The notes: a model not told the origin generated them from the sequence alone. A stretch of 64,000 bases of DNA from Burkholderia sp. Bp9142 (GCF_003853415.1 NZ_QTPP01000023.1:58475-122474), one strand, 5' to 3'; shown: positions 1 to 8,777, numbered from the stretch's first letter. Translations and numbers: made by a program.

Positions 1-150
1 CAGCGCGGGCAAATCCTGCGTGAGGGCGACGTGATTCTATCGGGCGCGCTGGGTCCGATGGTCCCAGTTGTTGCAGGAGACGCGATTCATGCGCAGATCG
101 GCGCGCTGGGCAGTGTTAGCTGCCGTATCGGACGAGGGCTGGATCGATGA
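1..150 (+). CDS. 2-hydroxypenta-2,4-dienoate hydratase, C-terminal part (5' end outside window)
   Basis: Only the last 49 codons are present. The frame contains GDVILSGALGPMVPV, matching the C-terminal segment GDVILTGALGPMVAV of the complete MhpD encoded at 41198-41977. The family adds water to 2-hydroxypenta-2,4-dienoate to give 4-hydroxy-2-oxovalerate, the substrate of the aldolase two genes downstream. Its stop overlaps the next start (ATGA, 147-150), so it is probably translationally coupled to mhpF. The tail is a few residues longer than in the other copy. Identification rests on a short fragment and on gene order (D-F-E, as in the second cluster). Confidence 0.8.
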   Translation, partial: QRGQILREGDVILSGALGPMVPVVAGDAIHAQIGALGSVSCRIGRGLDR

Positions 151-1094
151 GCAAGAAATTGAAAGTCGCCATTATCGGCAGCGGGAATATCGGCACCGAT
201 TTGATGATCAAGATCCTGCGCCACGGCATCCATCTCGAGATGGGCGCGATGGTGGGGATCGACGCGGCATCGGACGGACTGCAGCGGGCGGCGCGCCTGG
301 GCGTTGCGACGACGCATGAGGGTGTCGAAGGACTTACTCGCATGCCGGTGTTCAGCGAAATCGATATCGTTTTTGACGCGACGTCGGCCACGGCACATAC
401 GCATAACGATGCATTCCTGCGCACCGTCAAACCCGGTATTCGCGTCGTGGACTTGACGCCGGCGGCGATCGGGCCGTACTGCATTCCGGTTGTGAACGGA
501 GAACACCGGCTCGATGAGCTAAATGTCAACATGGTGACTTGCGGTGGTCAAGCCACCATTCCCATGGTCGCTGCGGTATCGCGGGTCGCGAAAGTGCACT
601 ACGGCGAGATCGTCGCATCCATCTCGAGCAAGAGTGCTGGGCCGGGCACGCGTGCCAACATCGATGAATTCACCGAGACGACGTCACGGGCAATCGAAGT
701 GGTAGGTGGCGCGGTCAAAGGGAAGGCAATCATCGTGCTCAATCCGGCCGAGCCGCCGCTGATGATGCGCGATACGGTGTACACGCTCAGCGATTTTGCC
801 GACGAACGGGAGATCGCGGACTCGGTGACGGCGATGGCGGAAGCCGTTCGGTCGTACGTACCCGGGTATCGCCTGAAGCAACGTGTTCAGTTCGATCGCA
901 TCGAGGCAGACAGGCCAATCCGGATACCCGGCGTCGGCGAACGGATGGTCGGCCTCAAGACCTCGATTCTTCTCGAGGTGGAGGGCGCCGCGCACTACCT
1001 GCCGTCTTATGCAGGCAACCTCGACATCATGACGAGTGCAGCTAAGGCAACGGCAGAACGGGTCGCGGCCCGTCTAGTGGCCAATCAACAGTGA
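147..1094 (+). CDS. mhpF: Acetaldehyde dehydrogenase (CoA-acylating), MhpF family, first copy
   Basis: 315 residues, the usual family length. The enzyme oxidises acetaldehyde released by the aldolase to acetyl-CoA with NAD+ and CoA; in this family it forms a channelling complex with the aldolase. Visible features: an N-terminal Rossmann motif (IIGSGNIGTDL), the conserved block NMVTCGGQATIPMV with the catalytic cysteine at about residue 132, and SSKSAGPGTRANIDEFTETT. The start ATG overlaps the hydratase stop. By eye it is roughly 80% identical to the copy at 41986-42933 and of the same length, but less extreme in GC at third codon positions, so the copies are not a recent duplication. Confidence 0.95.
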   Translation: MSKKLKVAIIGSGNIGTDLMIKILRHGIHLEMGAMVGIDAASDGLQRAARLGVATTHEGVEGLTRMPVFSEIDIVFDATSATAHTHNDAFLRTVKPGIRVVDLTPAAIGPYCIPVVNGEHRLDELNVNMVTCGGQATIPMVAAVSRVAKVHYGEIVASISSKSAGPGTRANIDEFTETTSRAIEVVGGAVKGKAIIVLNPAEPPLMMRDTVYTLSDFADEREIADSVTAMAEAVRSYVPGYRLKQRVQFDRIEADRPIRIPGVGERMVGLKTSILLEVEGAAHYLPSYAGNLDIMTSAAKATAERVAARLVANQQ

Positions 1095-1105
1095 GTTCCG
1101 ACCTG

Positions 1106-2119
1106 ATGGACAAGAAGCTCTATATCTCGGACGTGACGTTGCGCGACGGCAGTCATGCAATTCGTCATCAGTATAGCCTCGCGCAAGCCAGACAGATCGC
1201 TGCGGCGCTCGATGCGGCCGGTGTGGATTCGATCGAAGTCGCGCATGGCGACGGACTCCAAGGCGGCAGCTTCAATTACGGGTTCGGCGCGCATACCGAC
1301 GTTGAATGGATTGAAGCCGTGGCTAGTGCCGTCACGCATGCGAAGGTCGCGACACTGCTGCTACCAGGAATCGGCACGGTACACGACCTGAGAGCTGCAT
1401 ACGATGCCGGTGCGCGAATCGTTCGTGTCGCCACCCACTGCACCGAAGCCGATATTTCCCGCCAGCATATCGAGTATGCGCGGGAACTCGGGATGGAGGC
1501 CGTGGGTTTCCTCATGATGAGCCACATGCAGGCCCCTCGAGCGCTGGCCGAACAGGCAAGGCTGATGGAGAGCTATGGTGCCACCTGCTGCTACGTGGTG
1601 GATTCCGGTGGTGCGATGAACATGAATGACATCCGCGACCGGATGCGGGCATTCAAGGACACGCTGAAGGCAGAAACGCAGACGGGCATCCACGCGCATC
1701 ACAACTTGAGCCTCGGTGTCGCGAATTCGATTGTCGCGGTGGAAGAGGGCTGCGACCGGATCGATGCAAGCCTCGCTGGCATGGGCGCTGGCGCCGGAAA
1801 TGCACCGCTTGAGGTATTCGTCGCGGCCGCGAGCCGTCTGGGTTGGCGACACGGCGCCGACATCTACCGTCTGATGGACGCGGCGGATGACATCGTGCGA
1901 CCGCTCCAGGATCGTCCGGTGCGCGTGGATCGCGAGACGCTCGCACTGGGCTACGCCGGCGTGTATTCGAGCTTCCTGCGTCACGCGGAACGGGCCGCGG
2001 CGAAGTACGGCCTCAAAACAGTGGACATACTCGTCGAGCTCGGCCGCCGCGGAATGGTCGGCGGCCAAGAGGACATGATCGTTGACGTCGCACTGGATCT
2101 TTTGAGGGAATCCGTATAG
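1106..2119 (+). CDS. mhpE: 4-hydroxy-2-oxovalerate aldolase, MhpE family, first copy
   Basis: Cleaves 4-hydroxy-2-oxovalerate into pyruvate and acetaldehyde, the last carbon-carbon cleavage of the meta pathway. Family motifs are plain: ISDVTLRDGSHAIRHQY near the N terminus (metal and substrate site of the DRE-TIM-like barrel), GIHAHHNLSLGVANS with the metal-binding histidines, and GAGAGNAPLEVF. The ATG at 1106 gives 337 residues, the length of the second copy. A GTG at 1091 overlapping the mhpF stop is an alternative that would add five residues. It is the third gene of the D-F-E set. Confidence 0.94.
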   Translation: MDKKLYISDVTLRDGSHAIRHQYSLAQARQIAAALDAAGVDSIEVAHGDGLQGGSFNYGFGAHTDVEWIEAVASAVTHAKVATLLLPGIGTVHDLRAAYDAGARIVRVATHCTEADISRQHIEYARELGMEAVGFLMMSHMQAPRALAEQARLMESYGATCCYVVDSGGAMNMNDIRDRMRAFKDTLKAETQTGIHAHHNLSLGVANSIVAVEEGCDRIDASLAGMGAGAGNAPLEVFVAAASRLGWRHGADIYRLMDAADDIVRPLQDRPVRVDRETLALGYAGVYSSFLRHAERAAAKYGLKTVDILVELGRRGMVGGQEDMIVDVALDLLRESV

Positions 2120-2136
2120 CGGCATAGGTTCATGCA

Positions 2137-2152
2137 GCCCGCTCACGCGGGC
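2137..2152 (+). terminator. Short GC hairpin after mhpE
   Basis: GCCCGC and GCGGGC, separated by TCAC, form a perfect 6-bp stem 17 bases after the mhpE stop. There is no following T-run, so termination is only possible, not shown. It could separate the D-F-E genes from the amidohydrolase. Confidence 0.3.
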
Positions 2153-2252
2153 GGCGCGATCGGACAGGCGCGCGCCAACGATCGATCATGAACACACGAA
2201 CAATAAAAATAATTTGTAGTGCATATCTAATGGTAAATGATTGGAGAATCAG

Positions 2253-3299
2253 ATGAACCGTATCGATGTTCATCACCACTTCGTGCCACCGGTCTATCAG
2301 GCAGCCATGTCCAGGCATGGTCTGAAAAAGGTTGCGGGCGCTGAGTTGCCGGCATGGAGCGAACATGCGTCGCTGGACGTGATGGATGCGAATGCGATTC
2401 GGGTCGCATTGCTGTCGATCTCGGCTCCGGGTGTCTATTTCGGAAACCTTGAAGATGCATGTTCGCTTGCTCGTGCGTGCAACGAATACGCTGCTGAATT
2501 GCGTGAGCGGTACCCTGATCGTTTCGGCTCATTTGCCGTGCTGCCGATGCCGTTTACCGAGCACGCATGCAAAGAGGCCATCCATGCGCTCGACGTACTG
2601 AAAGCCGACGGCATCGTCCTACTCGGCAGTACGGAAGGCCGGTTCCTGGGTTCGTCCGAATTCGACGAGTTGATGGCGGAACTCGACCGCCGGCGTGCGG
2701 TCGTGTTCGTGCATCCCAACTTGCATCGGTCGAGCGAGGAGCTCGGACTAATCGCGCCCGGTTTCCTGATCGAGTTCCTGTGCGACACGACACGGGCGGC
2801 CCTGAACCTGATCCTGACCGGGACGATCGAACGTTACCCGAATATCCGCTGGATTCTCGCGCACGCGGGTGGCTTTCTTCCGTACGTCGCGTGGAGACTC
2901 TCCCTCGCCAATCTGCTTCCAGAGTTCGTATCGGCCATGCCAGCCGGGATGCTGACCTACATCCGTCGATTCTATTTCGATACCGCGCTTTCGCCCGCTG
3001 CGTTTCCGCAGGCGGCGCTGCGTGAACTGGTCGGCCCGTCGCAAATCCTGTTCGGAAGCGACTTCCCGTTTGCGCCCGCACCGGCGACGGCAATGCAATG
3101 CGACGCCCTTGAGCATTCTCCCATCTGGCATGCCGACGCGCGTTTGGAGATCGATACCGGAAATGCACTTCGGTTGTTTTCCCGCTTGGGTGGAGCGGTT
3201 GCCAGCGCGCCGACGCGCGAGGTCGGGCCACTGATATCACTGAGGCGGGCCGCCGTTGGCGCGAGCGTCCGACTGATCGACCGGCTCAGGAATCGCTGA
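2253..3299 (+). CDS. Amidohydrolase-superfamily metal enzyme (amidohydrolase 2 / ACMSD-like)
   Basis: 348 residues. The N terminus IDVHHHFVPP carries the HxH metal motif (H7, H9); further ligands are likely in FVHPN, LAHAGGFLPY and the late aspartate of FGSDFPF. This layout is that of the ACMSD / 2,3-dihydroxybenzoate-decarboxylase branch, whose members decarboxylate or hydrolyse cyclic acids. The ATG at 2253 is preferred over an upstream TTG because GGAG lies just before it. Its position behind mhpF-mhpE and before an outer-membrane porin suggests a role in the same aromatic route, perhaps removing a carboxyl or opening a lactone. The exact substrate cannot be read from the sequence. Confidence 0.8.
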   Translation: MNRIDVHHHFVPPVYQAAMSRHGLKKVAGAELPAWSEHASLDVMDANAIRVALLSISAPGVYFGNLEDACSLARACNEYAAELRERYPDRFGSFAVLPMPFTEHACKEAIHALDVLKADGIVLLGSTEGRFLGSSEFDELMAELDRRRAVVFVHPNLHRSSEELGLIAPGFLIEFLCDTTRAALNLILTGTIERYPNIRWILAHAGGFLPYVAWRLSLANLLPEFVSAMPAGMLTYIRRFYFDTALSPAAFPQAALRELVGPSQILFGSDFPFAPAPATAMQCDALEHSPIWHADARLEIDTGNALRLFSRLGGAVASAPTREVGPLISLRRAAVGASVRLIDRLRNR

Positions 3300-3354
3300 G
3301 CACTGTCGGCCCCACAAAAACAGAAGCGCCCTTATCACAACATTCGGAGACGTC

Positions 3355-4080
3355 ATGAAGCGTACGAGCGCGGCAATTCTCTTGTCGATCGCGGCTATTC
3401 CCGCAGCACATGCGCAATCGGCAGGGCAATGGATGATTAATGCCGGCTGGCTGCACCTTGCCCCCCAGGATTCCAGTCAGCCGATGACGGTCAATGCGCT
3501 CGGTCACTCGAGCACGGTCGCGGGAAGCGGCGCCAGCGTGTCGGATGCCGATACGCCTGCCTTCACGGCAACCTATTTCATCACGGATCATATTGCGCTA
3601 GAGACGATACTGGGTGTTCCGCCGAAGCTGCATCTCAACGGTACCGGGACGCTCGCGGGACTCGGAGAGCTCGGGACGGCACACGCGTGGAGCCCAACGA
3701 TCCTTGCACAATACCATTTTGGTGAACCGTCAGCACGTTTCCGGCCCTATGTCGGCGCGGGTGGAGCGTACGTCTGGTTCAAGGGCATCGACTTGAGCAA
3801 CCAGGTTGCAACTGGCCAATTCCTCTATTCGCCGACGCTCGGCACGCGCCTTGAAGGGCCGACTTCTGTCTCGCTCAGTAAGTCGTTTGCGCCGATAGTC
3901 AATGCAGGGCTGACGTACAACATCGATTCGCACTGGTCAGTCGGCGTGTCGGCTGCATACGTGTGGCTGTCCACAAAAGCTACGCTCACGACACGTTCCC
4001 CGGTCGGTACCGTCACGAGCACGACGAAAGTGAAGATCAATCCGATCATCACTTTCGTGTCGCTTGGCTATCGCTTCTGA
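3355..4080 (+). CDS. OmpW-family outer-membrane protein
   Basis: 241 residues with a signal peptide (MKRTSAAILLSIAAIPAAHA, cleavage after AHA) and a C terminus ending in aromatic YRF, as expected of a beta barrel. The motif runs GQWMINAGWLHL, ATYFITDHIALETILG, HFG, YVGAGGAYVWF and FVSLGYRF place it in OmpW, an eight-stranded barrel that passes small hydrophobic compounds. A ribosome site GGAG sits seven bases before the ATG. Lying directly behind aromatic catabolic genes, it is probably a hydrophobic-substrate uptake channel; that role is inferred from context. Confidence 0.9.
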   Translation: MKRTSAAILLSIAAIPAAHAQSAGQWMINAGWLHLAPQDSSQPMTVNALGHSSTVAGSGASVSDADTPAFTATYFITDHIALETILGVPPKLHLNGTGTLAGLGELGTAHAWSPTILAQYHFGEPSARFRPYVGAGGAYVWFKGIDLSNQVATGQFLYSPTLGTRLEGPTSVSLSKSFAPIVNAGLTYNIDSHWSVGVSAAYVWLSTKATLTTRSPVGTVTSTTKVKINPIITFVSLGYRF

Positions 4081-4110
4081 CAGAAGCCGTGCGTTTGAGG
4101 GAACATCCGC

Positions 4111-4127
4111 GCTCTGGCGAGCTTTTT
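4111..4127 (+). terminator. Weak intrinsic terminator after the OmpW gene
   Basis: GCTC-TGGC-GAGC followed directly by five T residues, between the convergent OmpW and TetR genes. The stem is only four base pairs. It overlaps the last bases of the TetR gene on the other strand. Confidence 0.4.
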
Positions 4128-4872
4128 ACTCGGGTGCGGACTCCACTGCCACGTTTGGTAGCGGCAGATTCGCAATTTGAATCGCCTCGTCACGCGAAAT
4201 ACCTAGCGTCTGCAGCACCGCTGCTGCAGCGCGTTCCGCGAATCGATCCCTGCTGTAGCCGATCGCAGCGAGTATGTCCGGGGCCGATTCGTCGCCCGCG
4301 CCGAAATTCAGTTCGGCGGCAATTGCCACAAGCACCGTTCCGCCGACCGAAACGAGTGCCATCAATGGATCGTCCACGCCGAAGCGGCCTGCGTGGATTC
4401 CCTTTTGCAGATCACGCTCGAGTCGGGGGCCTAAACCTCGTGTCAGTATTCGGGCAGACAAGCCCTCGCGGATCAGGAAACGCCCCCAGACCCGCTCGCG
4501 CCGCGCGCGCAGAAGCGTGTGCCGGACGGACACAGCAATCACTTCTGCTGGATCGGTCAGGTTGGCACCGAGACGATCCAACGTATCGGCGAATTCGTCG
4601 AACACCCACTCGGACAATGCAGCGTGAATCGCTTCCTTTGATTCGAAGTGGTTATAGAAGGAGCCGAACCCGACGTCTGCCGCTTCGGTGATTTCATTGA
4701 TCGCCACGCCCTCCATGCCTTTTTCCGCCATCAGCCGCAGTGCGGCTTCAAGTAGCCGCAACCGAGTTTCGCGTTTGCGCCGCGCGCCGCGAGGTTCGCG
4801 TGCCGGGGGGGATTTGTCGGCCGTGACCTCAGCAGGCGAGGTGCCGGTCTTCCGGGATAAAGCATTCGACAT
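4126..4872 (-). CDS. TetR-family transcriptional regulator
   Basis: 248 residues from the chosen ATG (4872); 23 more codons upstream are open but run into the promoter region. The N-terminal helix-turn-helix is clear (RLLEAALRLMAEKGMEGVAINEITEAADVGFGSFYNHFESKEAI, residues about 37-80 in total). The C-terminal ligand domain is not recognisable by substrate. It diverges from the hydroxylase operon starting at 5008, and the 135-bp intergenic region holds a promoter overlapped by an inverted repeat, so it very likely represses that operon until an aromatic ligand or its CoA ester binds. Confidence 0.9.
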   Translation of the reverse strand: MSNALSRKTGTSPAEVTADKSPPAREPRGARRKRETRLRLLEAALRLMAEKGMEGVAINEITEAADVGFGSFYNHFESKEAIHAALSEWVFDEFADTLDRLGANLTDPAEVIAVSVRHTLLRARRERVWGRFLIREGLSARILTRGLGPRLERDLQKGIHAGRFGVDDPLMALVSVGGTVLVAIAAELNFGAGDESAPDILAAIGYSRDRFAERAAAAVLQTLGISRDEAIQIANLPLPNVAVESAPE

Positions 4873-4925
4873 AGGGTATTCCGCCAGATTGGATCTGGTT
4901 TGGAGTATACGTTCAAACATCATAA

Positions 4926-4954
4926 TTGACAAAATTATCAATCATGACTTTAAT
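4926..4954 (+). promoter_or_regulatory. Sigma-70 promoter of the hydroxylase operon
   Basis: TTGACA at 4926-4931, a 17-bp spacer, and TTTAAT at 4949-4954. This is a near-consensus promoter facing the hydroxylase gene, predicting a start near 4961 and a leader of about 47 bases. The -35 element lies in an imperfect palindrome (TTGACAAAATTATCAA) resembling the motifs at 12097 and 14444. Confidence 0.65.
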
Positions 4955-4960
4955 GTCATG
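4943..4960. promoter_or_regulatory. Inverted-repeat operator over the -10 box
   Basis: CATGAC and GTCATG are perfect inverted arms separated by six bases (TTTAAT), and those six bases are the predicted -10 box. A protein bound here would block RNA polymerase. The natural candidate is the divergent TetR regulator at 4126-4872. Confidence 0.6.
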
Positions 4961-5007
4961 TAAGCGGCGAATCACTGTCGCGGTCTGTGTCGAACGGAGA
5001 CGGAGCG

Positions 5008-6705
5008 ATGGTGGCAGCGGGTTCAGCAATCGGGATGGGGCGGGACGGTGGCGACGTCGGCACGGCGGGTGCGGGGGCTTGTGCGCTACCGTCGAGCGTC
5101 GATGTGTTGGTCGTGGGATGCGGGCCCGTGGGCGCGACGATCGCTAACCTGCTGGGGCGCGATGGCGTCCGCGTGCTGGTGATCGACAAGGCCACGGGGA
5201 TATTCACGGCACCGCGCGCGATCGCGCTGGACAACGAGGCGCTGCGCATTCTGCAGCTCGCCGGAGTCGCCGATACCGACTTCGAGACCGTTGCAATCCC
5301 GTACGTGCGCATGAGGTCGCCTTGGCTCGGCGAATTCGGGCGAGTCAACACGCTCGGCAGTCTCGACGGCCACCCAAAGCTGGTCACCTTCTACCAGCCC
5401 GATCTCGAGCGTTGTCTGCGAGCGCGGCTCGCCGCCTGCGATACGGTGCAGACTGCATTCGGTACGACGCTCGCCGGGCTCGATCAGCAGCGCGACCATG
5501 TCATTGCGGTGCTGGAAACTGCGGAGTCGAATCGTCATCACGTGCGCGCACGCTACGTCGTCGGCGTTGATGGCGCGAGCTCGCTCGTACGGCAACTAAT
5601 CGGCCAGGCGTTCGACGGCAAGACGTTCGCGGAAGACTGGCTGATCGTCGATGCGCGCCACGTGCGCAAGCCGATCGATCACGTCGAATTCATCTGCGAT
5701 CACCGTCGGCCGACGCCGCATATGACGGCGCCCGGAGCGCGCGAGCGCTGGGAATTCATGCTGCGTCCCGGTGAAAAGCGTGCCGAGATGGAGTCCGATA
5801 CCCGTATTCGCCAATTGCTCGCCCCATGGGGCGGCCTTGACGACATGGAGATCGAGCGCAAGGCCGTCTATCGCTTCCACGCCAGGACGGTAAAGGCATT
5901 CAGCCAGGGGCGCGTGTTTCTTGCCGGCGACGCCGCGCATATCACGCCGCCGTTTGTCGGGCAGGGGCTCGTTGCGGGCTTGCGCGACGCCGCGAACCTG
6001 TGCTGGAAGCTCGCATCGGTGATTCAGGGACGTGCCGCGCCACGCATTCTCGATACGTACGATCAGGAGCGGCGTCCACACGTGACGGCGATGATCGGCC
6101 TCGCGAAATTGATGGGCAAGCTGGTGATGCCGCGCAATGTGGGCGTCGCGTTGGCGACGCATGGCCTGATGCGGCTGATGCGGCTCGTACCGCCACTGCG
6201 TGTGCATTTCGACGAACTCGGCATCAAGCCGAAGAACGCATTTCGTCGCGGCCTGTTCGTTCCCGGTCGTTCGAAAACGCGACTCGCGCGGGGCGCGGTG
6301 CTTCCCCAGGGCTGGGTGCGGGGTCGCGATGGCGACCTTAGGCTGAGCGACGATGCGTTCGGCGCGCGTGTCGTGCTGATCGGGTTCGGCGCCGACGTGG
6401 GTGCCATGCTTGATCCGGCGGTGCTTACGGCGTTGAAGGCCGCGGGCGGCGCGGTCGTCCAGATCGCGCATCGAGGGCAGCGCTTGCATCGCGCTGAACG
6501 GTGTTGTTGGGAAGATCTCGAAGGGGTCTTCATGCCGCGCGCGGTGCCATTTGGCTGGGCGACGGTGGTGCGACCCGACAAGACGATCCTGCACGACGGT
6601 CCCGCGTCCGACGCGAACCGCATCGTACGCGAGGCGCTGTCGCTGATCGGCGCACCGACCGGTGTATCGGCCTCGTCCATTCCGTCCACCCGTCCGTCCG
6701 CCTGA
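5008..6705 (+). CDS. FAD-dependent aromatic hydroxylase (MhpA-like)
   Basis: 565 residues. Group A flavoprotein monooxygenase: N-terminal dinucleotide fold VDVLVVGCGPVGATIANLLG and the FAD-binding GDAAHITPPFVGQG segment, followed by a thioredoxin-like C-terminal region typical of MhpA and phenol hydroxylases. Such enzymes add a hydroxyl next to an existing one using NAD(P)H and O2, giving a catechol. The ATG at 5008 is chosen because GGAG precedes it; a GTG at 4987 is open too. It is first in the operon with an extradiol dioxygenase and a ring-fission hydrolase, so it presumably makes the catechol they cleave. It differs clearly from the true MhpA at 38379. Confidence 0.9.
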   Translation: MVAAGSAIGMGRDGGDVGTAGAGACALPSSVDVLVVGCGPVGATIANLLGRDGVRVLVIDKATGIFTAPRAIALDNEALRILQLAGVADTDFETVAIPYVRMRSPWLGEFGRVNTLGSLDGHPKLVTFYQPDLERCLRARLAACDTVQTAFGTTLAGLDQQRDHVIAVLETAESNRHHVRARYVVGVDGASSLVRQLIGQAFDGKTFAEDWLIVDARHVRKPIDHVEFICDHRRPTPHMTAPGARERWEFMLRPGEKRAEMESDTRIRQLLAPWGGLDDMEIERKAVYRFHARTVKAFSQGRVFLAGDAAHITPPFVGQGLVAGLRDAANLCWKLASVIQGRAAPRILDTYDQERRPHVTAMIGLAKLMGKLVMPRNVGVALATHGLMRLMRLVPPLRVHFDELGIKPKNAFRRGLFVPGRSKTRLARGAVLPQGWVRGRDGDLRLSDDAFGARVVLIGFGADVGAMLDPAVLTALKAAGGAVVQIAHRGQRLHRAERCCWEDLEGVFMPRAVPFGWATVVRPDKTILHDGPASDANRIVREALSLIGAPTGVSASSIPSTRPSA

Positions 6706-6714
6706 GGGTTACGC

Positions 6715-7785
6715 ATGAAGCTCACGACCGCACAACCGGCTCGCCATTCGAATCCGACGACCAAGGCGTCGGCACTGGCCTACCTGTTGTTTGAACGTCC
6801 CGATCTCGACCGGGCCGAGAAATTTCTGAACGACTTCGGGCTGCGCACCGTATCGCGGGACAGCGAGTGGATCTTTCTCAGGGGCACCGCGGCGACACCG
6901 TTCTGCTATGCGGTGCGATGGGCCGAGAAGCCTCGCTTCGTCGGCTTCGGTCTCGAAGTCGACGGATTGTCGGCGCTCGAAAGGCTGGCATGCGTGCCGG
7001 GTGCGTCTGGTATCGAGCGGGCATTGTGGCCGGGTGGTGGCTATCGCGTGCAGCTCGCCGATCCGTCGGGGTTTCGTGTCGACGCGGTCGCCGGACGGGC
7101 GCTCGCGGGCGCTTTGTCGCACCGCCCGCCGCTTGCGGTGAATTCCGTGGATGCCGCCGTGCGGATCAATGAGACGCAGCGCCCTCCCGCTGGCCCATCC
7201 GAAGTAATTCGCCTTGGGCACGTGGTGCTCGAGCTAGCGGATTTCCAGGCCACATGTGCGTGGTATACGCACCACTTCGGCTTCATTCCGAGCGACGTGC
7301 AGGTGCTGCCGGACGGGTCGCCGGCTGTCACCTTCATGCGTCTCGACCTCGGCGCACGACCTGCCGATCACCATACGCTTGCGCTCGCTCAGGGGTTCGC
7401 GCCGTTGTACAGCCACAGTGCGTTCGAGTTGGTGGACGCAGACGCGATCGGCGGTGGTCAACGCGTGCTGCGGGAGAGCGGCTGGGAACATGCATGGGGA
7501 ATCGGCCGGCACATTCTTGGCAGCCAGATATTCGATTACTGGCAGGACCCCTGGGGCGACAAGCACGAACACTATTGTGACGGCGACCTGTTTACGGCCG
7601 ACATGCCGATGGGTATCCATGCAGTCAGCCGGGAGGCAATGGCGCAGTGGGGGCCTGCTATGCCACGCAGCTTCACGAAGCCGAAGCTGACGCCGTCAAG
7701 CATCGCGGCGCTCGTGCGCAATCTGCGCCGAAGCCCCGATTTGACATTCGCGAAATTGCGCACTCTCGCAAAGCTCTTCGCGTGA
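6715..7785 (+). CDS. Type I extradiol ring-cleavage dioxygenase (VOC fold)
   Basis: 356 residues, two VOC modules. The catalytic C-terminal half shows the expected iron ligands: H169 in LGHVVLEL, H234 in LYSHSAFEL and E285 in GDKHEHYCDGD. H220 in ADHHTLALA corresponds to the second-sphere histidine of BphC-type enzymes. The protein opens a catechol beside the hydroxyls with O2, giving a 2-hydroxy-6-oxodienoate. The length is greater than BphC (about 290-300) because of extensions at both ends. It starts nine bases after the hydroxylase stop. The substrate is unknown; a catechol with a long or bulky side chain would fit the acyl-CoA synthetase in the same operon. Confidence 0.9.
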   Translation: MKLTTAQPARHSNPTTKASALAYLLFERPDLDRAEKFLNDFGLRTVSRDSEWIFLRGTAATPFCYAVRWAEKPRFVGFGLEVDGLSALERLACVPGASGIERALWPGGGYRVQLADPSGFRVDAVAGRALAGALSHRPPLAVNSVDAAVRINETQRPPAGPSEVIRLGHVVLELADFQATCAWYTHHFGFIPSDVQVLPDGSPAVTFMRLDLGARPADHHTLALAQGFAPLYSHSAFELVDADAIGGGQRVLRESGWEHAWGIGRHILGSQIFDYWQDPWGDKHEHYCDGDLFTADMPMGIHAVSREAMAQWGPAMPRSFTKPKLTPSSIAALVRNLRRSPDLTFAKLRTLAKLFA

Positions 7786-7820
7786 CATTCGATTTCAGAC
7801 ATATTGAGCGAGGCGTTTTC

Positions 7821-8777
7821 ATGGCACTGCATGTTTTACATTACCTGCACGAAGGTCGTGCACGTTGGGGCGTGGTGAGAAGTGGCTGGATCACTCCAAT
7901 ACCAGGCGCGTTCGAGACGACGGCCGCGTTCGTGCGCGCATGCCGCATCGACGATCTGGCTCGCCTGAGTGGTGAAACGATCGCCGAGGCTGACGTCGAG
8001 TGGCTGTCGCCCGTCACGCGCAACCAGCAGTTCGTCTGCCAGGGTGCGAACTACCGGCAACACATGATCGAGTCCGGGATGGATCCGGACGTGAAGGCGT
8101 TCAATATGATCTTCACGAAAGCGCCCGGCTGTATCGTGCCGGCGAACGCGGACGTGGTGCGGCCCGTGCACGTGCGTTTTCTCGACTACGAGATCGAGCT
8201 GGGGCTCGTCCTCAGGCGCGACATCACGTCACGCGAAAAGATTGCCGCCAGCAATCTGCACGAGTACGTCGCCGGCGCCGTTATCGTCAACGACTATTCG
8301 GCACGCGACGTCCAGATTCCGCAGATGCAGTTCTACAAAGGCAAAAGTTATCGGACCTTCGGCCCGGTCGGTCCGTATCTGTGCCTGCTCGACGCGCGCG
8401 ATATGGCGCAATTGCGCAACCTGGAGCTGACTCTGAGCGTCAATGGAGAGGTGCGCCAGAACGATTCGACCGCAAATCTCGTCTATGGTCCGGCCGAGAC
8501 GCTTGCTGAACTGTCCGGCCTTCACGATTTGCACGCCGGCGATCTGCTCGCGACCGGAACGCCGTCGGGGTGCGCACTCAGCATCCCGTCGCCGGCAAAG
8601 CAGCGGGTCGCGGCACTGCTGCCCGAGCCGATGAAATGGCGAATGTTCACGAAGGTGCAGGCCGGCAGGCGCCAGTACCTCAAGCCGGGTGATCTGGTGG
8701 AAGCACGGATTGCGAGCCACGACGGTTCGATCGACCTCGGTGTACAACGCAACCGTGTCGTCGACGAGGTCGCATGA
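7821..8777 (+). CDS. Fumarylacetoacetate-hydrolase-fold enzyme (probable ring-fission product hydrolase)
   Basis: 318 residues from ATG 7821; the open frame runs upstream to 7647 but those codons lie inside the dioxygenase gene. FAH signatures in order: GANYRQHMIESG, LDYEIELGLV (metal acids), VNDYSARDVQ, KSYRTFGPVGPYL and LATGTPSG. The fold covers hydrolases, hydratases and decarboxylases acting on 2-oxo-enoic acids. Directly behind an extradiol dioxygenase it most likely splits the ring-fission product, replacing the alpha/beta hydrolase MhpC used in the second cluster. Its end overlaps the next start (ATGA at 8774). Confidence 0.85.
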   Translation: MALHVLHYLHEGRARWGVVRSGWITPIPGAFETTAAFVRACRIDDLARLSGETIAEADVEWLSPVTRNQQFVCQGANYRQHMIESGMDPDVKAFNMIFTKAPGCIVPANADVVRPVHVRFLDYEIELGLVLRRDITSREKIAASNLHEYVAGAVIVNDYSARDVQIPQMQFYKGKSYRTFGPVGPYLCLLDARDMAQLRNLELTLSVNGEVRQNDSTANLVYGPAETLAELSGLHDLHAGDLLATGTPSGCALSIPSPAKQRVAALLPEPMKWRMFTKVQAGRRQYLKPGDLVEARIASHDGSIDLGVQRNRVVDEVA

